The translations under genes were made by a program, and so were the position numbers. From NCBI RefSeq assembly GCF_009729095.1, contig NZ_VTGX01000002.1, positions 1,178,001-1,242,000 on the forward strand: DNA of 64,000 bases. Reading direction: 5' to 3'. Each line of letters starts with the position of its first letter. The first letter of the stretch is position 1. Below are positions 25,701-34,484 of the stretch, one piece after another. Source of the stretch: Mycolicibacterium sp. CBMA 247 (GTDB taxonomy: Bacteria > Actinomycetota > Actinomycetes > Mycobacteriales > Mycobacteriaceae). The notes under the pieces were generated by a model. It was given only the letters and a program-made list of their open reading frames with translations, did not search any database and was not told the origin of the DNA.

Positions 25701-28700
25701 CCCGGGCCATGTCTGCGGACTCTACGCTCCCGGCATTGTCCGACGTTTACTTGCCGAGGGGACAGGTCGGGTCCCTTGCCGGGTATGTCAACGACCCGTC
25801 GGCAATTGAACGAGTTGCCGAGTTGCGCAGCTTCGCCAGTGACAAATTGCCGGAATACATGGTGCCGACGGCAATCATGGTGTTGGAGGCACTGCCGTTG
25901 ACGGTCAACGGCAAACTTGATCGCCGGGCACTGCCGGCACCCGATTTCAGTAGCGGTGTGGCGTATCGAGCGCCGGGTGATGAGCGGGAACGGTTGTTGG
26001 CCACGCTGTTCGGTGAGGTTCTGGGGGTCGCTCGGGTCGGCATCGACGACGGGTTTTTCGACCTGGGCGGGCATTCACTGTCTGCCACCCGGCTGATTGC
26101 GCGGGCTCGGATAGAACTGGGCGTCGATGTTCCTATCCGGGCGCTGTTCGATGCGCCCACCGTCGCGACTCTGGCTGAATGGATCAGGGTCCACGGCGCC
26201 GAACATGCCGGGCCCGCTCTGACCGCCCAAGAGCGGCCGGCGGTATTGCCATTGTCATACGCCCAGCAGCGGCTGTGGTTCTTGGACCAGTTGCAAGGAC
26301 CCTCACCGGTGTACAACATGCCCGCCGCGTTTCGGATCAGCGGGGTGCTGGACGGTGACGCGTTCGGGGCGGCGCTCGGTGATGTGGTGGGCCGCCACGA
26401 GAGTCTGCGCACGGTGTTCGCGGCGCCGGAGGGGGTTCCTCAGCAGGTGGTCGTGGCTGCCGAGCAAGTCGGTTTCGGCTGGCAGTTCATTGATGCGCAG
26501 GGGTGGTCGGCAGAGCGCTTGGCTGAGGCCGTCGGTGCCGAGGTGGGCTACAGTTTCGATCTGGCCAACGAGATTCCGTTGCGGGCCAAGCTGTTCCGGG
26601 TCGCCGAAAATGAGTACGTACTCACCGTGGTGGTGCACCATATCGCCGCCGACGGTTCATCGATCCGGCCGTTGCTGCGTGACGTCGGCGTGGCCTATGC
26701 CGCTCGGTGCGCAGGTCACGTTCCCAACTGGGCGCCTTTGCCCGTGCAGTATGTGGATTACACCCTCTGGCAGCGTGAGCTGCTCGGTGACCTGGCGGAC
26801 ACAGACAGTCTGATCGCCTCCCAGGTGGGGTATTGGGAGCAGACATTGGCGGGTTTGCCGGAGCGGTTGGAGTTGCCGACGGATCGGCCGTATCCACCGG
26901 TGGCCGATTACCGCGGTGCCAGCGTGACGGTGGATTGGCCGGCCGAGTTGCAGGTACAGGTGGCGCAGGTGGCTCGTGAACACGACGCGACCAGTTTCAT
27001 GGTGATGCAGGCCGCGTTGGCGATCCTCTTGTCCAAATTGAGCGCGAGCAACGATGTGGCTGTGGGATTCCCGATCGCCGGCCGACGCGACCCGGCGTTG
27101 GATGATCTGGTGGGCTTCTTCGTCAACACCCTGGTGTTGCGCGTCGATCTGGCCGGTGATCCCACCATGGCGGAGCTGTTGGCCCAGGTGCGGCAGCGCA
27201 GCCTGGCCGCCTACGAGAATCAGGATGTGCCCTTCGAGGTCCTGGTGGATCGGCTCAATCCGGCCCGCAGCCTCACCCATCACCCCCTGATCCAGGTGAT
27301 CTTCGGCTGGCAAAACTTCGCGGTGAAGGACGGCGCAGAGTCGACTGCGGACGCGCTGCTGGGAGATCTGCAAATCAGCCCGCTGTCCGCCGACACTCAT
27401 TCAGCCCGGATGGATTTGGCGTTCTCACTGGAGGAACGCTTCACCGCGGCCGGCGATCCCGCCGGGATCGGCGGGATGGTGGAGTTCCGCACCGATGTGT
27501 TCGATGAGGCCGGCGTCCAGGCACTGATCGAGCGACTGCAGCGGTTGGTGGTGGCGCTGACCTCCGATCCGCGTCGTTCGCTGTCCTCGGTAGATGTGCT
27601 CGATGCCGACGAGCGGGTAGTCCTGGATGAGATCGGAAACCGGGCGGTGTTGACCGAACCGGTGCCGCCGGAGTCGGTTCCGGCGTTGTTCGCGCAGCAA
27701 GTGTCCCGCGCTCCGCGGGCGGTGGCGGTGAGCTTCGAAGGTCGTTCGATGTCTTACCGCGAGTTGGATGAGGCGTCGAATCGGTTGGCGCACTTGTTGA
27801 CCGACCAGAATGTAGGCCCGGGACGGTGTGTGGCACTGCTGTTCAACCGGTGCACCGAGGCGATCGTGGCGATGCTGGCAGTGCTCAAGACCGGGGCGGC
27901 CTATCTGGTGATCGATCCCGTTGTACCGGATGCGCGGGTCGAGTTCATGATGGCCGACGCCGCGCCGTCGGTAGCCGTCACCACCGCGGATTTGGCCGGT
28001 CGGTTGGATGGGTTTGGCCTGCCGGTTATTGATGTCGCCGACCCCCGGATCGACTGCTACCCGGCCACGAGCTTGCCGGTGCCCGCGGCTTCGGACATCG
28101 CGTACGTGATTTACACGTCGGGCACCACCGGCACCCCGAAGGGCGTGGCCATCACCCACCACAACCTGACCCACCTGGCGGCGTCGATGCCGACCGACCT
28201 GCCGCCGACCCAGGTGTGGACCCAATGCCATTCGTATGCCTTCGATTTCTCGGTGTGGGAGATCTGGGCTGCGCTGTTGAGCGGAGGGCAGCTGGTGGTG
28301 GTGCCCGAAGACGTGGCCGGTTCACCCGAGGATTTCCACGATCTGCTGGTCGCCGAACAGGTCAGTGTGCTTACCCAGACACCGTCGGCGGTGGCGGCGC
28401 TCTCGCCGGAAGGTTTGGGATCGGCGGCGCTGCTGCTCGGCGGTGAGGCCTGCCCGCCTGAGGTGGTCCAGCAGTGGGCTCCGGGGCGAGTCGTGATCAA
28501 TGCCTACGGGCCGACCGAGGCGACGGTGTATGCGTCGATGAGTAGACCACTGACGCCCACGTCGCCAGTGGTGCCGATCGGTGCGCCGGTGTCGACCGCG
28601 GCGTTGTTTGTGTTGGATAGGTGGTTGCGGCCGGTGCCTGCCGGGGTGGTGGGTGAGTTGTACGTGGCCGGCCGTGGCGTGGCCTGTGGATATGTGGGTC

Positions 28701-30256
28701 GGTCCGGATTGACCGGGTCTCGGTTTGTGGCCTGCCCGTTTGGTGGGGAGGGCGCGCCCGGAACGCGTATGTATCGCACCGGGGACCTGGTGCGGTGGGG
28801 TGTCGATGGGCAGCTGCAGTATCTGGGTCGGGCCGATGAGCAGGTCAAGATTCGTGGGTATCGCATCGAATTGGGTGAGATCCACGCGGTGTTGGCTGGT
28901 TTGGATGGGGTGGATCAGGCGGCTGTGATTGCCCGTGAGGATCGTCCGGGTGATAAACGGTTGGTCGGCTACGTTACCGAAAGTGTCACTGGAGCAGTCG
29001 ATCCGGACCAGGCTAGGACGACGCTTGCCGAACGACTCCCTGCCTACATGGTTCCGGCCGCGGTGCTGGTGGTGGACTCGCTGCCACTGACGGTCAACGG
29101 AAAGCTCGACACGGGCGCATTGCCGGCACCGGACTACACCGCGGCCACGTATCAGCCTCCGGTAACTCCCACCGAACACATTGTGGCCGGGATCTACGCC
29201 GAAGTGCTGGGGCTCGAGCGCGTCGGGATCGATGACTCCTTCTTCGACCTGGGCGGGGATTCGCTGTTGGCAATGAGGACCATCGCCGCGATCAACAAGT
29301 CTTTGGACACTCACCTGGCGGTGCGCGTCATATTCGACGCGCCGTCGGTGAGTAGCCTGGCCCGGCAGCTGGGAAGCCCCGACAGCGCGCAGGAAGTGGT
29401 GCCCGTCGATGTCCTCAAGGAGGGTGTGGGTGTTCCGCTCTGCTGTATTCACGACGGTTTCGGGCTGAGTTGGTCGTATCGGGCTCTTGGCGAATATGTG
29501 GATGGACCGATTGTCGGCCTCAACCAAATTCCACAAGGCGATGAAACCGAGCCGGTATCGGTACGGAGTATGGCGGCAAGCTACGCCGACCGGCTGCAAG
29601 CCCTCTACCACGATGGGCCCTACAAGCTTCTCGGCTGGTCTTTTGGCGGGGTCGTCGCTCACGAGCTGGCCATTGAGCTTCAGCGACGCGGGTGCGAGGT
29701 CCAACGGCTCATATTGATGGATGCCGCATTGAACCTGAACAAGGTGAATGGGTTCGGGGCACGCGCCTACCGGACTGTCGCAAAGAATCATGCTCTGGCC
29801 GAAGGGCTGGTGCTGGAATATGTGTTGGGCTCTAACCATATTGATGTACCGAAGCATCGACGGCCACTCAGCTATCGACGGGCGGAGGAGATCGTTCAGC
29901 GCGGAGATGCGGCAGGGTTCACTCCTCCGCCCAAAGCGCTGGTGGAATTCATGGTCAAGAGCCTCAATGCGAACCAGTTGCATCTGCTGGAACACGAGCC
30001 CGATGTGTTCACCGGCGATATCGTCATTTTCTCCGCAGCGCAACACAGAAATGCTGACGACAGGCGCGTGACGGCCAGGTCACGGTGGCGTGGAATGCGA
30101 AACCGAATGGCCATGCGGTCCCATCTGCAAAGCTGGCGGCCCTACATCACCGGTGACATCACGGCGCATTCGGTGGACTGCACGCACTATGAGATGTTCA
30201 CCAGCGAATCGCTGCGCGAATACGGTGAGCGACTCAAGCTTTCGCTGGACAGCTGA
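16697..30256 (+). CDS. Nonribosomal peptide synthetase, second subunit with terminal thioesterase
   Basis: This subunit of 4519 residues completes the peptide and releases it. The ATG at 16697 overlaps the preceding TGA as ATGA, with a GGAGG about 10 bases upstream, so translation is probably coupled. It begins with the tail of a C-A linker and then A6, so module 6 is shared by two proteins. Domains by nucleotide: A6 (16817-18310), T6 (GGDS near 18449), C7 (18620-19960), A7 (20044-21490), T7 (FFDRGGDS near 21630), C8 (21800-23140), A8 (23220-25930) with an inserted N-methyltransferase (about 24600-25380), T8 (FFDLGGHS near 26060), C9 (26250-27590), A9 (27670-29110), T9 (near 29260), and a type I thioesterase (29400-30250) with GWSFGG at 29634-29651 and a late His near 30184. 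Pockets read DYWSVGMVH (A6, close to the threonine code DFWNIGMVH), DVWTVAAMG (A7), DFWSIGVVF (A8) and DFWTLGAVY (A9). Unlike glycopeptidolipid synthetases it ends in a TE, not a reductase. Confidence 0.96.
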   Translation: MTSDLSRRLSSMDFLDDDEHDRLDEWGNRAVLTEPVSVSASIPALFAAQVARAPGAVAVSFEGRSMTYRELDEAANRLAHLLSSRGVGPGQCVALLFSRCTEAIVSILAVLKSGAAYLPIDPMHPDARIDFVVGDAGPVAAVTTAELAGRLARCDLEVIDFEDVRISAQPSTALPAPAADDVAYLIYTSGTTGVPKGVAITHHNVARLLGSLDSDLELAGQVWTQSHSLAFDYSVWEIWGALLYGGRLVVVPESVARSPQDLYALLVAEQVSVLSQTPSAFYALQSADALQPELRHQLKLETVVFGGEALEPQRLRTWLDNHPGTPRLINMYGITETTVHASFREIFEDDADSSVSPIGIPLAHLGFFVLDGSLQPAPIGVVGELYVVGAGLGCGYWRRGGLTASRFVACPFGGDGAPGARMYRTGDLATWGADGQLQYLGRSDEQVKIRGYRIELGEIQSALVDLDGVDQAAVIAREDRPGDKRLVGYVTESAPGAVDPAAIRVALSKRLPGYMVPAAVVVLDGLPLTVNGKLDKRGLPAPEYSDGDGYRAPTTAIEEIVAGIYAQVLGLERVGIDDSFFDLGGDSLSAIRLAAAINTSLDSQVAVRTVFESPTVAQLAPRVVEGSGGRAPLVSGVRPTVVPLSFAQQRLWFLEQLQGPSPIYNMPMVFRITGTLDAQALGLALADVVDRHESLRTMFAAPQGIPRQVLVPAEQADFGWQVIDARDWSVDRLNEAVGAAGTRPFDLSAEIPLRSALFRAGEEEYVLVTVIHHIAADGWSVAPLARDVEQAYVSRCAGKVPEWVPMPVQYMDYTLWQRDWLGDESDPDSVIAAQLDYWKQALAGLPERLEIPTDRPYPPVADFRGSTVEVDWPAQLQQQIREVARECNATSFMVVQAAVAFLISELSGSSDVAVGFPIAGRGDPALDAVVGFFVNTLVLRVDVGGDPTVADLLEQVRQRGLAAYEHQDVPFELVVDRLNPIRSLTHHPLVQVMLAWQNLADQNNSLAAGPEFGDVQITSVPVDTRTARMDLVFSLGERFNENGDPAGIGGLVEFRTDVFDAVSIDVLIGRLQRVLVAMTTDIAQRLSSVDLLDEPERVLLGEISNCAVLDESVQPVSILVAFAGQVARVPEAVAVTSGSRSMTYRELDEVSNRLAHFLIELGAGPGQCVALLLERSAEAIVSILATLKSGAAYLPLDPMHPDTRIEFVVADAAPIAVITSSGLADRLNGCDVPVVDIDDPRIDGESAEPLQSPTPDDAAYVIYTSGTTGTPKGVAITHHNVTQLLLSDLALPLDGSWALSHSLSFDVSAWEIWGALLHGGRVVVVPESVVGSPQDFHALLVAEQISVLTQTPSAAGMLSPVGLESAALVVAGEACPPEVVDRWAPGRVMVNAYGPTETTMGVTMSAPLKKAGAAGPSVAPIGMPVPGAALFVLDRWLREVPAGVVGELYVAGRGVGVGYVRRGGLTASRFVACPFGGTGARMYRTGDLARWGSDGQLQYLGRADEQIKIRGYRIELGEIQAALADLDGVEQAAVIVREDRPGDKRLVGYITETHTGTADPAHLRGQLSDRLPGYMVPAAVVTLEALPLTVNGKLDKHGLPAPEYTDGDHYRAPTTAVEEILAGIYGQVLGLDRVGLDDSFFDRGGDSLSAMRLISAINTSLDTDLAVRTLFDAPTVAQLAPRIGAGSGGLPALRAQQRPAVVPLSYAQNRMWFLNRFEGGAATYNMPTAYRISGMLNGEALGAALTDVVGRHESLRTLFPAVEGVPRQVVMPTEQADFGWQIVDARDWPAERLAEAVGAEVSHSFDLSSEISLRAKLFRVAEDEHVLVAVVHHIAADGWSIAPLVRDLGLAYAARCADQAPDWVPLPVQYVDYTLWQREHLGDLTDADSPIAAQVAYWEQELAGLPERLELPTDRPYPAVADYRGASVSVDWPAELQQQVARVARAHNATSFMVVQAALAVLLSQLSASSDVVVGFPIAGRRDPALDELVGFFVNTLVLRVDVAGDPTVAELLEQVRSRSLAAYENQDVPFEVLVERLNPTRSLTHHPLIQVIFGWQNFPGLDDDPATALSLGDMQATPLAADTESARMDLVFFLREHWSESGEPAGIWGTVEFRTDVFDAASIEALVGRLRRVLVAMTADPSRLLSSVDVLDVAECGRLDGLGHRAILTQRVPEVSIPELFAAQVVRAPDAVAVSFDGCSLSYRELDETSNRLAHLLVERGAGPGECVALLLNRSARAIVTILAVLKSGAAYLPIDPAHPDARVRFMLGDAAPMVVLTTRGLAQRLDGCGVPVLDVDDSRIDAEPATALATWPAADDLTHIIYTSGTTGVPKGVAVTHGNVTRLFDGGVVGVEMGPEQVWAACFSLAFDFSVWEMWGALLHGGRLVVVPEHVMRSPQELQALLADEGVTVLSQTPSAVGMLSPVGLESTALIVGAEACPTDVVDRWAPGREMFNVYGPTETTVFATTSAPLTKGSTGVPIGMPVPGAVLFVLDRWLREVPAGVVGELYVAGRGVGVGYVRRAGLTASRFVACPFADSGVRMYRTGDLVSWGADGQLRYSGRADEQVKIRGYRIELGEITAALATHPRVSQAATVTYTATSSAGPGERTTDKQLVSYIVLDPEMMLAREPSREAQLVGQWQGVYEDLYSGESFTPGTPTELGEDFGGWNSSYTGDPIPLPEMWEWRSDTVNRILALNPERVLEIGVGSGLLLAHLAPECVEYWGTDFSAPTIHTLQAGVAGQPWGDRVRLRVQPADASDGLPPGHFDLVVINSVIQYFPSAGYLLDVLAVAMRSLAPSGALFIGDVRNLSLLRAFTTGVVCADTNGDDDAAVVAERVRREMLAEQELLLAPDFFAALPQHLPDIAAVEIQLKHMPAVNELSRYRYEVVLRKAPALVRSVADLRSEPWQRFESLAALGEHLQSQQLPELRITGVPHAGIWSDAAMAHALEQAGDRTNVSELRSRTAESDGVLPHQCRRLGHELGYATTVTWSPTAGLVDVVYTRAMSADSTLPALSDVYLPRGQVGSLAGYVNDPSAIERVAELRSFASDKLPEYMVPTAIMVLEALPLTVNGKLDRRALPAPDFSSGVAYRAPGDERERLLATLFGEVLGVARVGIDDGFFDLGGHSLSATRLIARARIELGVDVPIRALFDAPTVATLAEWIRVHGAEHAGPALTAQERPAVLPLSYAQQRLWFLDQLQGPSPVYNMPAAFRISGVLDGDAFGAALGDVVGRHESLRTVFAAPEGVPQQVVVAAEQVGFGWQFIDAQGWSAERLAEAVGAEVGYSFDLANEIPLRAKLFRVAENEYVLTVVVHHIAADGSSIRPLLRDVGVAYAARCAGHVPNWAPLPVQYVDYTLWQRELLGDLADTDSLIASQVGYWEQTLAGLPERLELPTDRPYPPVADYRGASVTVDWPAELQVQVAQVAREHDATSFMVMQAALAILLSKLSASNDVAVGFPIAGRRDPALDDLVGFFVNTLVLRVDLAGDPTMAELLAQVRQRSLAAYENQDVPFEVLVDRLNPARSLTHHPLIQVIFGWQNFAVKDGAESTADALLGDLQISPLSADTHSARMDLAFSLEERFTAAGDPAGIGGMVEFRTDVFDEAGVQALIERLQRLVVALTSDPRRSLSSVDVLDADERVVLDEIGNRAVLTEPVPPESVPALFAQQVSRAPRAVAVSFEGRSMSYRELDEASNRLAHLLTDQNVGPGRCVALLFNRCTEAIVAMLAVLKTGAAYLVIDPVVPDARVEFMMADAAPSVAVTTADLAGRLDGFGLPVIDVADPRIDCYPATSLPVPAASDIAYVIYTSGTTGTPKGVAITHHNLTHLAASMPTDLPPTQVWTQCHSYAFDFSVWEIWAALLSGGQLVVVPEDVAGSPEDFHDLLVAEQVSVLTQTPSAVAALSPEGLGSAALLLGGEACPPEVVQQWAPGRVVINAYGPTEATVYASMSRPLTPTSPVVPIGAPVSTAALFVLDRWLRPVPAGVVGELYVAGRGVACGYVGRSGLTGSRFVACPFGGEGAPGTRMYRTGDLVRWGVDGQLQYLGRADEQVKIRGYRIELGEIHAVLAGLDGVDQAAVIAREDRPGDKRLVGYVTESVTGAVDPDQARTTLAERLPAYMVPAAVLVVDSLPLTVNGKLDTGALPAPDYTAATYQPPVTPTEHIVAGIYAEVLGLERVGIDDSFFDLGGDSLLAMRTIAAINKSLDTHLAVRVIFDAPSVSSLARQLGSPDSAQEVVPVDVLKEGVGVPLCCIHDGFGLSWSYRALGEYVDGPIVGLNQIPQGDETEPVSVRSMAASYADRLQALYHDGPYKLLGWSFGGVVAHELAIELQRRGCEVQRLILMDAALNLNKVNGFGARAYRTVAKNHALAEGLVLEYVLGSNHIDVPKHRRPLSYRRAEEIVQRGDAAGFTPPPKALVEFMVKSLNANQLHLLEHEPDVFTGDIVIFSAAQHRNADDRRVTARSRWRGMRNRMAMRSHLQSWRPYITGDITAHSVDCTHYEMFTSESLREYGERLKLSLDS

Positions 30257-30291
30257 GTCAGGTCCAACGGATTGAGGTAGGCGCGCCCTCG

Positions 30292-30456
30292 CCAAATCCC
30301 TGGAATCAAGCGATACCGAACCTTCTGCATGTACTCGCGGTACCCGTCCAGCTCCTCCCGGAGCAGCTTTTCTTCATCGTGGATGCGCAGCGCGAATATT
30401 GCCAGGCCCGGGATGAGGAAGACGCAGAGATATTCATGGGAACTCCCGCATGCCAA
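30292..30456 (-). pseudogene. C-terminal remnant of an isoprenylcysteine methyltransferase (ICMT/PEMT-like) protein
   Basis: On the minus strand a stretch reads like the C-terminus of small membrane ICMT/PEMT-family methyltransferases: a hydrophobic segment (VFLIPGLAIFAL), then RIHDEEKLL, then GYREYMQKVRYRLIPGIW, where the family usually ends. The N-terminal transmembrane helices and any plausible start are missing, and the frame runs past the usual end into the antisense of the NRPS thioesterase. I read it as a truncated gene left by a rearrangement between the NRPS and htpG. The family call is from motif memory. Confidence 0.6.
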
Positions 30457-30501
30457 CGACGAAGCGTCAATTAAAAGCGTACGTCGGAGGGGTCCGGCCT
30501 G

Positions 30502-30515
30502 CAGTAAATTTACTG
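30502..30515. repeat. Perfect 14-bp palindrome downstream of htpG
   Basis: CAGTAAATTTACTG is its own reverse complement. It lies in an unusually AT-rich pocket within the 289-bp gap between the NRPS end and the htpG stop. It has no spacer, so it cannot fold as an ordinary hairpin terminator; a protein-binding site is possible. No function is assigned. Confidence 0.55.
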
Positions 30516-30545
30516 TGAGGAAAATTCACGGCGGTGGTGGCGTTA

Positions 30546-32489
30546 CTAGACCGTGCGGGCCAGCCGGCCCGCGAGCAGTGTGGCAAACTTCGCCGGATCC
30601 GCGAGCTCGCCACCTTCGGCAAGAAGCGCTGTGCCATAGAGCAATTCGGCGGTCTCGGCAAGATTGCCGGCAGTCGGCGAATCGGCACTGTGGTTCTTGT
30701 GCGCCCGCTGCAATGCGGTGATCAGCGGATGGTCCGGATTGATCTCCAGGATCCGCTTACCGACCGGAACATCTTGCCCGGAGGCCCGGTACATTCGCGC
30801 GAGCGCCGGCGTGATGCCGAAGGTGGGGGTTATCAGGCAGGCCGGCGACTCGGTCAGGCGTGTGGACAACCGTACTTCCGAGACGTCATCGCTCAATGTC
30901 TCCTTCAACCACGCCAGCAGGTCGGAGAATTCGCGCTCCTGCTCGTGGCGTTCGGCCTCGTGCGTCGCCTTCTCGTCCGCGGAGTCGAGGTCCACTTCGC
31001 CCTTGGCCACCGATTGCAGTGGCTTGCCGTCGAACTCTCGCACCGCATCCACCCAGATTTCGTCGACTGGGTCGGTGAGCAGCAGCACCTCGTAGCCCTT
31101 GGCCTTGAATGCCTCCAGATGCGGCGATTTCAGCAGCTGCTCACGCGACGGACCCGTGGCGTAGAAGATCTGCCCCTGACCGTCCTTCATCCGCTCGATG
31201 TAGCCGGCCAGCGTTGTGAGTTCGTCGTCGCTGTGCGTCGACGCGAAGGACGAAAGGCGAAGCAGGGTGCCCTGGTTGTCGGGATCCTGCATCAGGCCCT
31301 CTTTGAGGACCGATCCGAACTGGGTCCAGAACGCACGGTAGTCCTCGGGTCGTTCGGTCCGCAGATCGTTGACCGTCGAGAGGACCTTCTTGGTCAGGCG
31401 GCGACGGATCGCCGTGATATGCCGATCCTGCTGCAGGATCTCCCGAGAAACGTTGAGCGACATGTCTTGTGCATCGACGACTCCCTTGACGAAGCGCAGG
31501 TATCTCGGGATGAGTTCGTCGCAGTCGCCCATGATGAAGACGCGTCTGACATATAGCTGCACCCCGATCTTGGCGTCCCGGGTGAACAGGTCGAACGGGG
31601 CGTGTGAGGGGATGAACAACAATGCCTGATACTCCACGGTGCCCTCGCCCCGCATCGTGATGATCTCGAGCGGGTCGTCCCAGGCGTGCGCGATGTGCTT
31701 GTAGAACTCGTGGTATTCCTCCTCGGACACTTCATCTTTCGACTTGGACCACAAGGCCTTGCCGGAGTTGAGGGTTTGTGTCTCGATGGCGACGGTTTCT
31801 TCACCGCCCTCCTCTGCGGCGGGAGTGCGCCGCTCGACCTGCATCCGAATGGGCCAGGCGATGAAGTCGGAGTATTTCTTGACGAGCTCCCGGAGCTTGG
31901 GCTCGGCGGTGTAGTCGTGTAGCTGATCCTCGGCATCTTCTGGCTTGAGGTGCAGTGTCACCGAGGTGCCCTGCGGGGCGTCATCTACGGATTCGATGGT
32001 GTAGGTTCCGTCACCGCTGGATATCCAACGGGTGGCGCCACTTTCGCCGGCCTTGCGCGTGAGCAACTCGACCTGGTCGGCCACCATGAACGTCGAGTAG
32101 AAACCGACACCGAACTGGCCGATCAATTCGTCGGAAACGGCTGCCTTCTTGGCCTCGCGCAATTGCTGACGCAGTTCGGCGGTACCTGACTTGGCGAGAG
32201 TGCCGATCAGGTCCACGACTTCGTCGTGGGTCATACCGATGCCGTTGTCACGGACGGTCAGGGTGCGGGGCTCTTGTCCCACCTCGATATCGATGTGCAG
32301 GTCGGATGCGTCGACGTTCAGATCCTTGTTCCGCAACGTTTCGAGACGCAGCTTGTCCAGCGCATCGGATGCGTTCGAGATCAACTCCCGAAGAAAGGAG
32401 TCCTTGTTGGAGTAGACCGAATGAACCAGCAATTCCAGCAGTTGGCGTGCCTCTGCCTGAAATTCCAACCGTTCGACGCGTGTAGACAT
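30546..32489 (-). CDS. htpG: Molecular chaperone HtpG (Hsp90 family)
   Basis: HtpG is a cytosolic ATP-dependent chaperone. The 647-residue protein has the GHKL ATPase signatures in order: SNASDALDKLR near the N-terminus, DNGIGM, and GQFGVGFYS, followed by the middle domain and the dimerisation tail. The start was placed at the ATG of MSTRVERLEFQAEARQLL because it gives the standard bacterial length; the frame is open further upstream. It lies 99 bases downstream of gap on the same strand and may be co-transcribed with it. Its place among lipopeptide genes is unusual; a role in folding the giant synthases is only a guess. Confidence 0.97.
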   Translation of the reverse strand: MSTRVERLEFQAEARQLLELLVHSVYSNKDSFLRELISNASDALDKLRLETLRNKDLNVDASDLHIDIEVGQEPRTLTVRDNGIGMTHDEVVDLIGTLAKSGTAELRQQLREAKKAAVSDELIGQFGVGFYSTFMVADQVELLTRKAGESGATRWISSGDGTYTIESVDDAPQGTSVTLHLKPEDAEDQLHDYTAEPKLRELVKKYSDFIAWPIRMQVERRTPAAEEGGEETVAIETQTLNSGKALWSKSKDEVSEEEYHEFYKHIAHAWDDPLEIITMRGEGTVEYQALLFIPSHAPFDLFTRDAKIGVQLYVRRVFIMGDCDELIPRYLRFVKGVVDAQDMSLNVSREILQQDRHITAIRRRLTKKVLSTVNDLRTERPEDYRAFWTQFGSVLKEGLMQDPDNQGTLLRLSSFASTHSDDELTTLAGYIERMKDGQGQIFYATGPSREQLLKSPHLEAFKAKGYEVLLLTDPVDEIWVDAVREFDGKPLQSVAKGEVDLDSADEKATHEAERHEQEREFSDLLAWLKETLSDDVSEVRLSTRLTESPACLITPTFGITPALARMYRASGQDVPVGKRILEINPDHPLITALQRAHKNHSADSPTAGNLAETAELLYGTALLAEGGELADPAKFATLLAGRLARTV

Positions 32490-32588
32490 GTGATCCCGTC
32501 CGACAGAACAACCTTCGTAACAGACTTCACCGCAGATGATACCGAGCGCGCCATCGCGTGGTTCCGGAATCAACCCGTCGGCAGCGGC

Positions 32589-33404
32589 TCAGAGGCCACC
32601 CATGCCGCGAGCCACCAGTGAGAGCCCCACCACCGCCAAGATGGCTGCGGCAAACTTCCGGTGGTGAGTACGGGCCCAGTCGTGAACCTGTCGCAACACC
32701 GCCTGGGTCTTGCCCGGCGCGAACAGATTGCTGACGAGAATGATTTCCTCAACTGTGAGCACACCGATGACGAACGCGATGATGGCCACGAACTGAATTC
32801 CGGTGGAAGCTCCCGAGGCGATCACGATGCCGAGGGCGAAGAAAACCCCGTCGAGTGGTGGCAGAAAAATGACGCCGATGACGAAGGAGATCCACGGGGA
32901 TCCGCTCCGCCACGCACCGCGGGCCTTCCCGAGCATCCGCCGGACCGGTGAACCGGCCTCTGCCTGTGCATCTGGCTCGGGGTGCAGCAGCCTTCGGAGT
33001 ATGGGTGGGACCGAGGAATCGAGCAGTAGCGTCGAGGTTTTGGCTGTGCCGTCCGGGTGCGGCGTCGGAGGCTTGGCGCTGCGGCTCGGAGCCCGCGCAA
33101 ACGACTGCACCACCAGAACCAGGGCGAGCAACAGCAGAACCGCGCCCACGCCGATGGCGCTGCGCTGGGCGACGGGGCTCGTGGTGGGGTGCGCGAAGCT
33201 GTTTGCGAAACTGGCCGATGCCGGCGTTGCGTGGAGCACAACCAATGGGATGAGAAGGGTGAGAAGCCCCACCGTCAAGGCGCCTGTCCAATAGGCCAGG
33301 AGATTTTGCATGGGCCGTGGCCGGGACAGCACCAGCAGAATGAGGCCCAGGCGCACGGGATTGATCGTCGTCAAGAGCGCCAGTACGGCCAACGACCCCC
33401 ACAT
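32589..33404 (-). CDS. gap: Gap-like (GPL-addressing protein) integral membrane protein
   Basis: This 271-residue protein resembles Gap, the small inner-membrane protein needed to bring glycopeptidolipids to the mycobacterial surface (Sap/SfLAP family). About six hydrophobic segments are visible: residues near 5-25, 35-58, 83-105, 170-195, 200-222 and 250-268. A polar cytoplasmic-type loop lies in the middle (about 107-168). The ATG at 33404 opens MWGSLAVLALLTTINPVRL, typical for the family. It sits between the NRPS and PKS genes and probably assists MmpS/MmpL in exporting the lipopeptide. Family assignment is from topology and overall sequence character. Confidence 0.8.
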   Translation of the reverse strand: MWGSLAVLALLTTINPVRLGLILLVLSRPRPMQNLLAYWTGALTVGLLTLLIPLVVLHATPASASFANSFAHPTTSPVAQRSAIGVGAVLLLLALVLVVQSFARAPSRSAKPPTPHPDGTAKTSTLLLDSSVPPILRRLLHPEPDAQAEAGSPVRRMLGKARGAWRSGSPWISFVIGVIFLPPLDGVFFALGIVIASGASTGIQFVAIIAFVIGVLTVEEIILVSNLFAPGKTQAVLRQVHDWARTHHRKFAAAILAVVGLSLVARGMGGL

Positions 33405-33690
33405 AGCCGAAATGCTACCGCCTCAACTGTTTGCTGTTCGGGTTCTCGAGATTTTCTCGGGAGGCTTCTGGTGCGGTTCGGATCGCGAATCCCCACGCGC
33501 GGCTCGGCGGGATCGCGTGCACGGTCGAGGCACAGCCGGAATTCCGTCTCATTTGCTCGAACCTGAAGGCAAAGTTACTGGTATGCAATCGCTCTAGCAT
33601 CGCACCTCGGGCAGGGAAACATTACCGGAGCGGCTACCGCCGGAGACGGTCCGACGAGTAACCGGTAGCTCGCCGCGCAACGGTGTCAAC

Positions 33691-34482
33691 TCAGTCGATT
33701 CTGCCCCCATCTGGTCCCGGCGAAGTTTGCTGACAGCGACTTGCCACCAGCACCGTCGGACCTGTTCGGTGGTCACGGAGCTCGACGGTGATATTCGGGT
33801 CGGCATGGTGGGCGAGGGCCCGCAGTGCCGATGGACTGTAGGCGCGCAGGCCGCTGATAACGGCGTCGTGGATCACCGCGACCCGGGTAAACGGCAGTAC
33901 CGCTGCCAGCATCGCCAAGTGCACTGGTGGGGAGGGCCGGTGGACGTCGATGATCAACAACTTCTTGGCGGCGCGCGTCCCCTCGGCGAACACCCGGGTG
34001 GCCAGCTCGGGCGGCAGGTGATGCAACGACAGCGCAAATAGCGCAAGGTCGAAATACCCGTCCGGAGCGTCGATTGCCGTGGCGTCCATGGCCCGGACCG
34101 TGGCGCGGGGGTGGCTGCCCAGGTCGCCGGCGGCGATGTCTGCGACGAACGATGGATCGATGTCAGTGATGGTCACCTCGGCGCCGGGGTGGAGCTCCAG
34201 CAGCTTGCGTGACAACCCGCCGAGGCCACACCCCAGCTCGAGGATTTTCGGTGCGGGCCGTTCCGACACTTCGCCGAGCGTCATCCGAGCGTACTTTTCG
34301 TAGGTGCCGAACCGTGGGCGGCGTCCACCGCGATCGATTGCACGCACAACCTTCTGCTTCAGATCGTCGACGTCGTCGCGATCCAAATACTCCAACCGGT
34401 CGGTCTGTAGCCGCCGGGACAGCCAGGAGGCATCCGGTCCGCCCCTCGGCATACCTACGATGTCGTGAGTTCTCGCATCCAT
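33691..34482 (-). CDS. Class I SAM-dependent methyltransferase
   Basis: This 263-residue protein has a Rossmann methyltransferase core: motif I ILELGCGLGGLS, the acidic end of strand 2 (ITDIDPS), the DATAID loop, and FALSLHHLP in the motif IV region. The ATG at 34482 follows the PKS stop codon (34487-34485) by two bases, so it is the last gene of a coupled PKS-methyltransferase operon. The substrate cannot be read from sequence. The location suggests tailoring of the lipopeptide, and a carboxyl O-methyltransferase would fit if the product is a methyl ester as in fortuitine. O-methylation of the acyl chain is an alternative. Confidence 0.85.
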   Translation of the reverse strand: MDARTHDIVGMPRGGPDASWLSRRLQTDRLEYLDRDDVDDLKQKVVRAIDRGGRRPRFGTYEKYARMTLGEVSERPAPKILELGCGLGGLSRKLLELHPGAEVTITDIDPSFVADIAAGDLGSHPRATVRAMDATAIDAPDGYFDLALFALSLHHLPPELATRVFAEGTRAAKKLLIIDVHRPSPPVHLAMLAAVLPFTRVAVIHDAVISGLRAYSPSALRALAHHADPNITVELRDHRTGPTVLVASRCQQTSPGPDGGRID

Positions 34483-34484
34483 GA

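Noticed and set aside
1..30256. Assignment as the glycopeptidolipid synthetases mps1/mps2
   Set aside because: There are too many modules, N-methyltransferases are present, E domains are absent and the end is a TE instead of a reductase. Glycosyl genes are also missing in the window.
1..30256. Mycobacterium avium paratuberculosis lipopentapeptide (L5P) pathway
   Set aside because: L5P has five residues with N-methyls at 2 and 5, but here at least nine modules are visible and the starting D-Phe would require epimerisation.
30534..31556. Plus-strand frame of 340 codons opposite htpG
   Set aside because: It is a shadow of htpG, which has full Hsp90 motifs on the minus strand.
33310..33597. Small plus-strand frame opposite the start of gap and its upstream gap
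   Set aside because: No ribosome-binding site or family features, and it overlaps gap. The 286-base stretch 33405-33690 holds nothing I can name.
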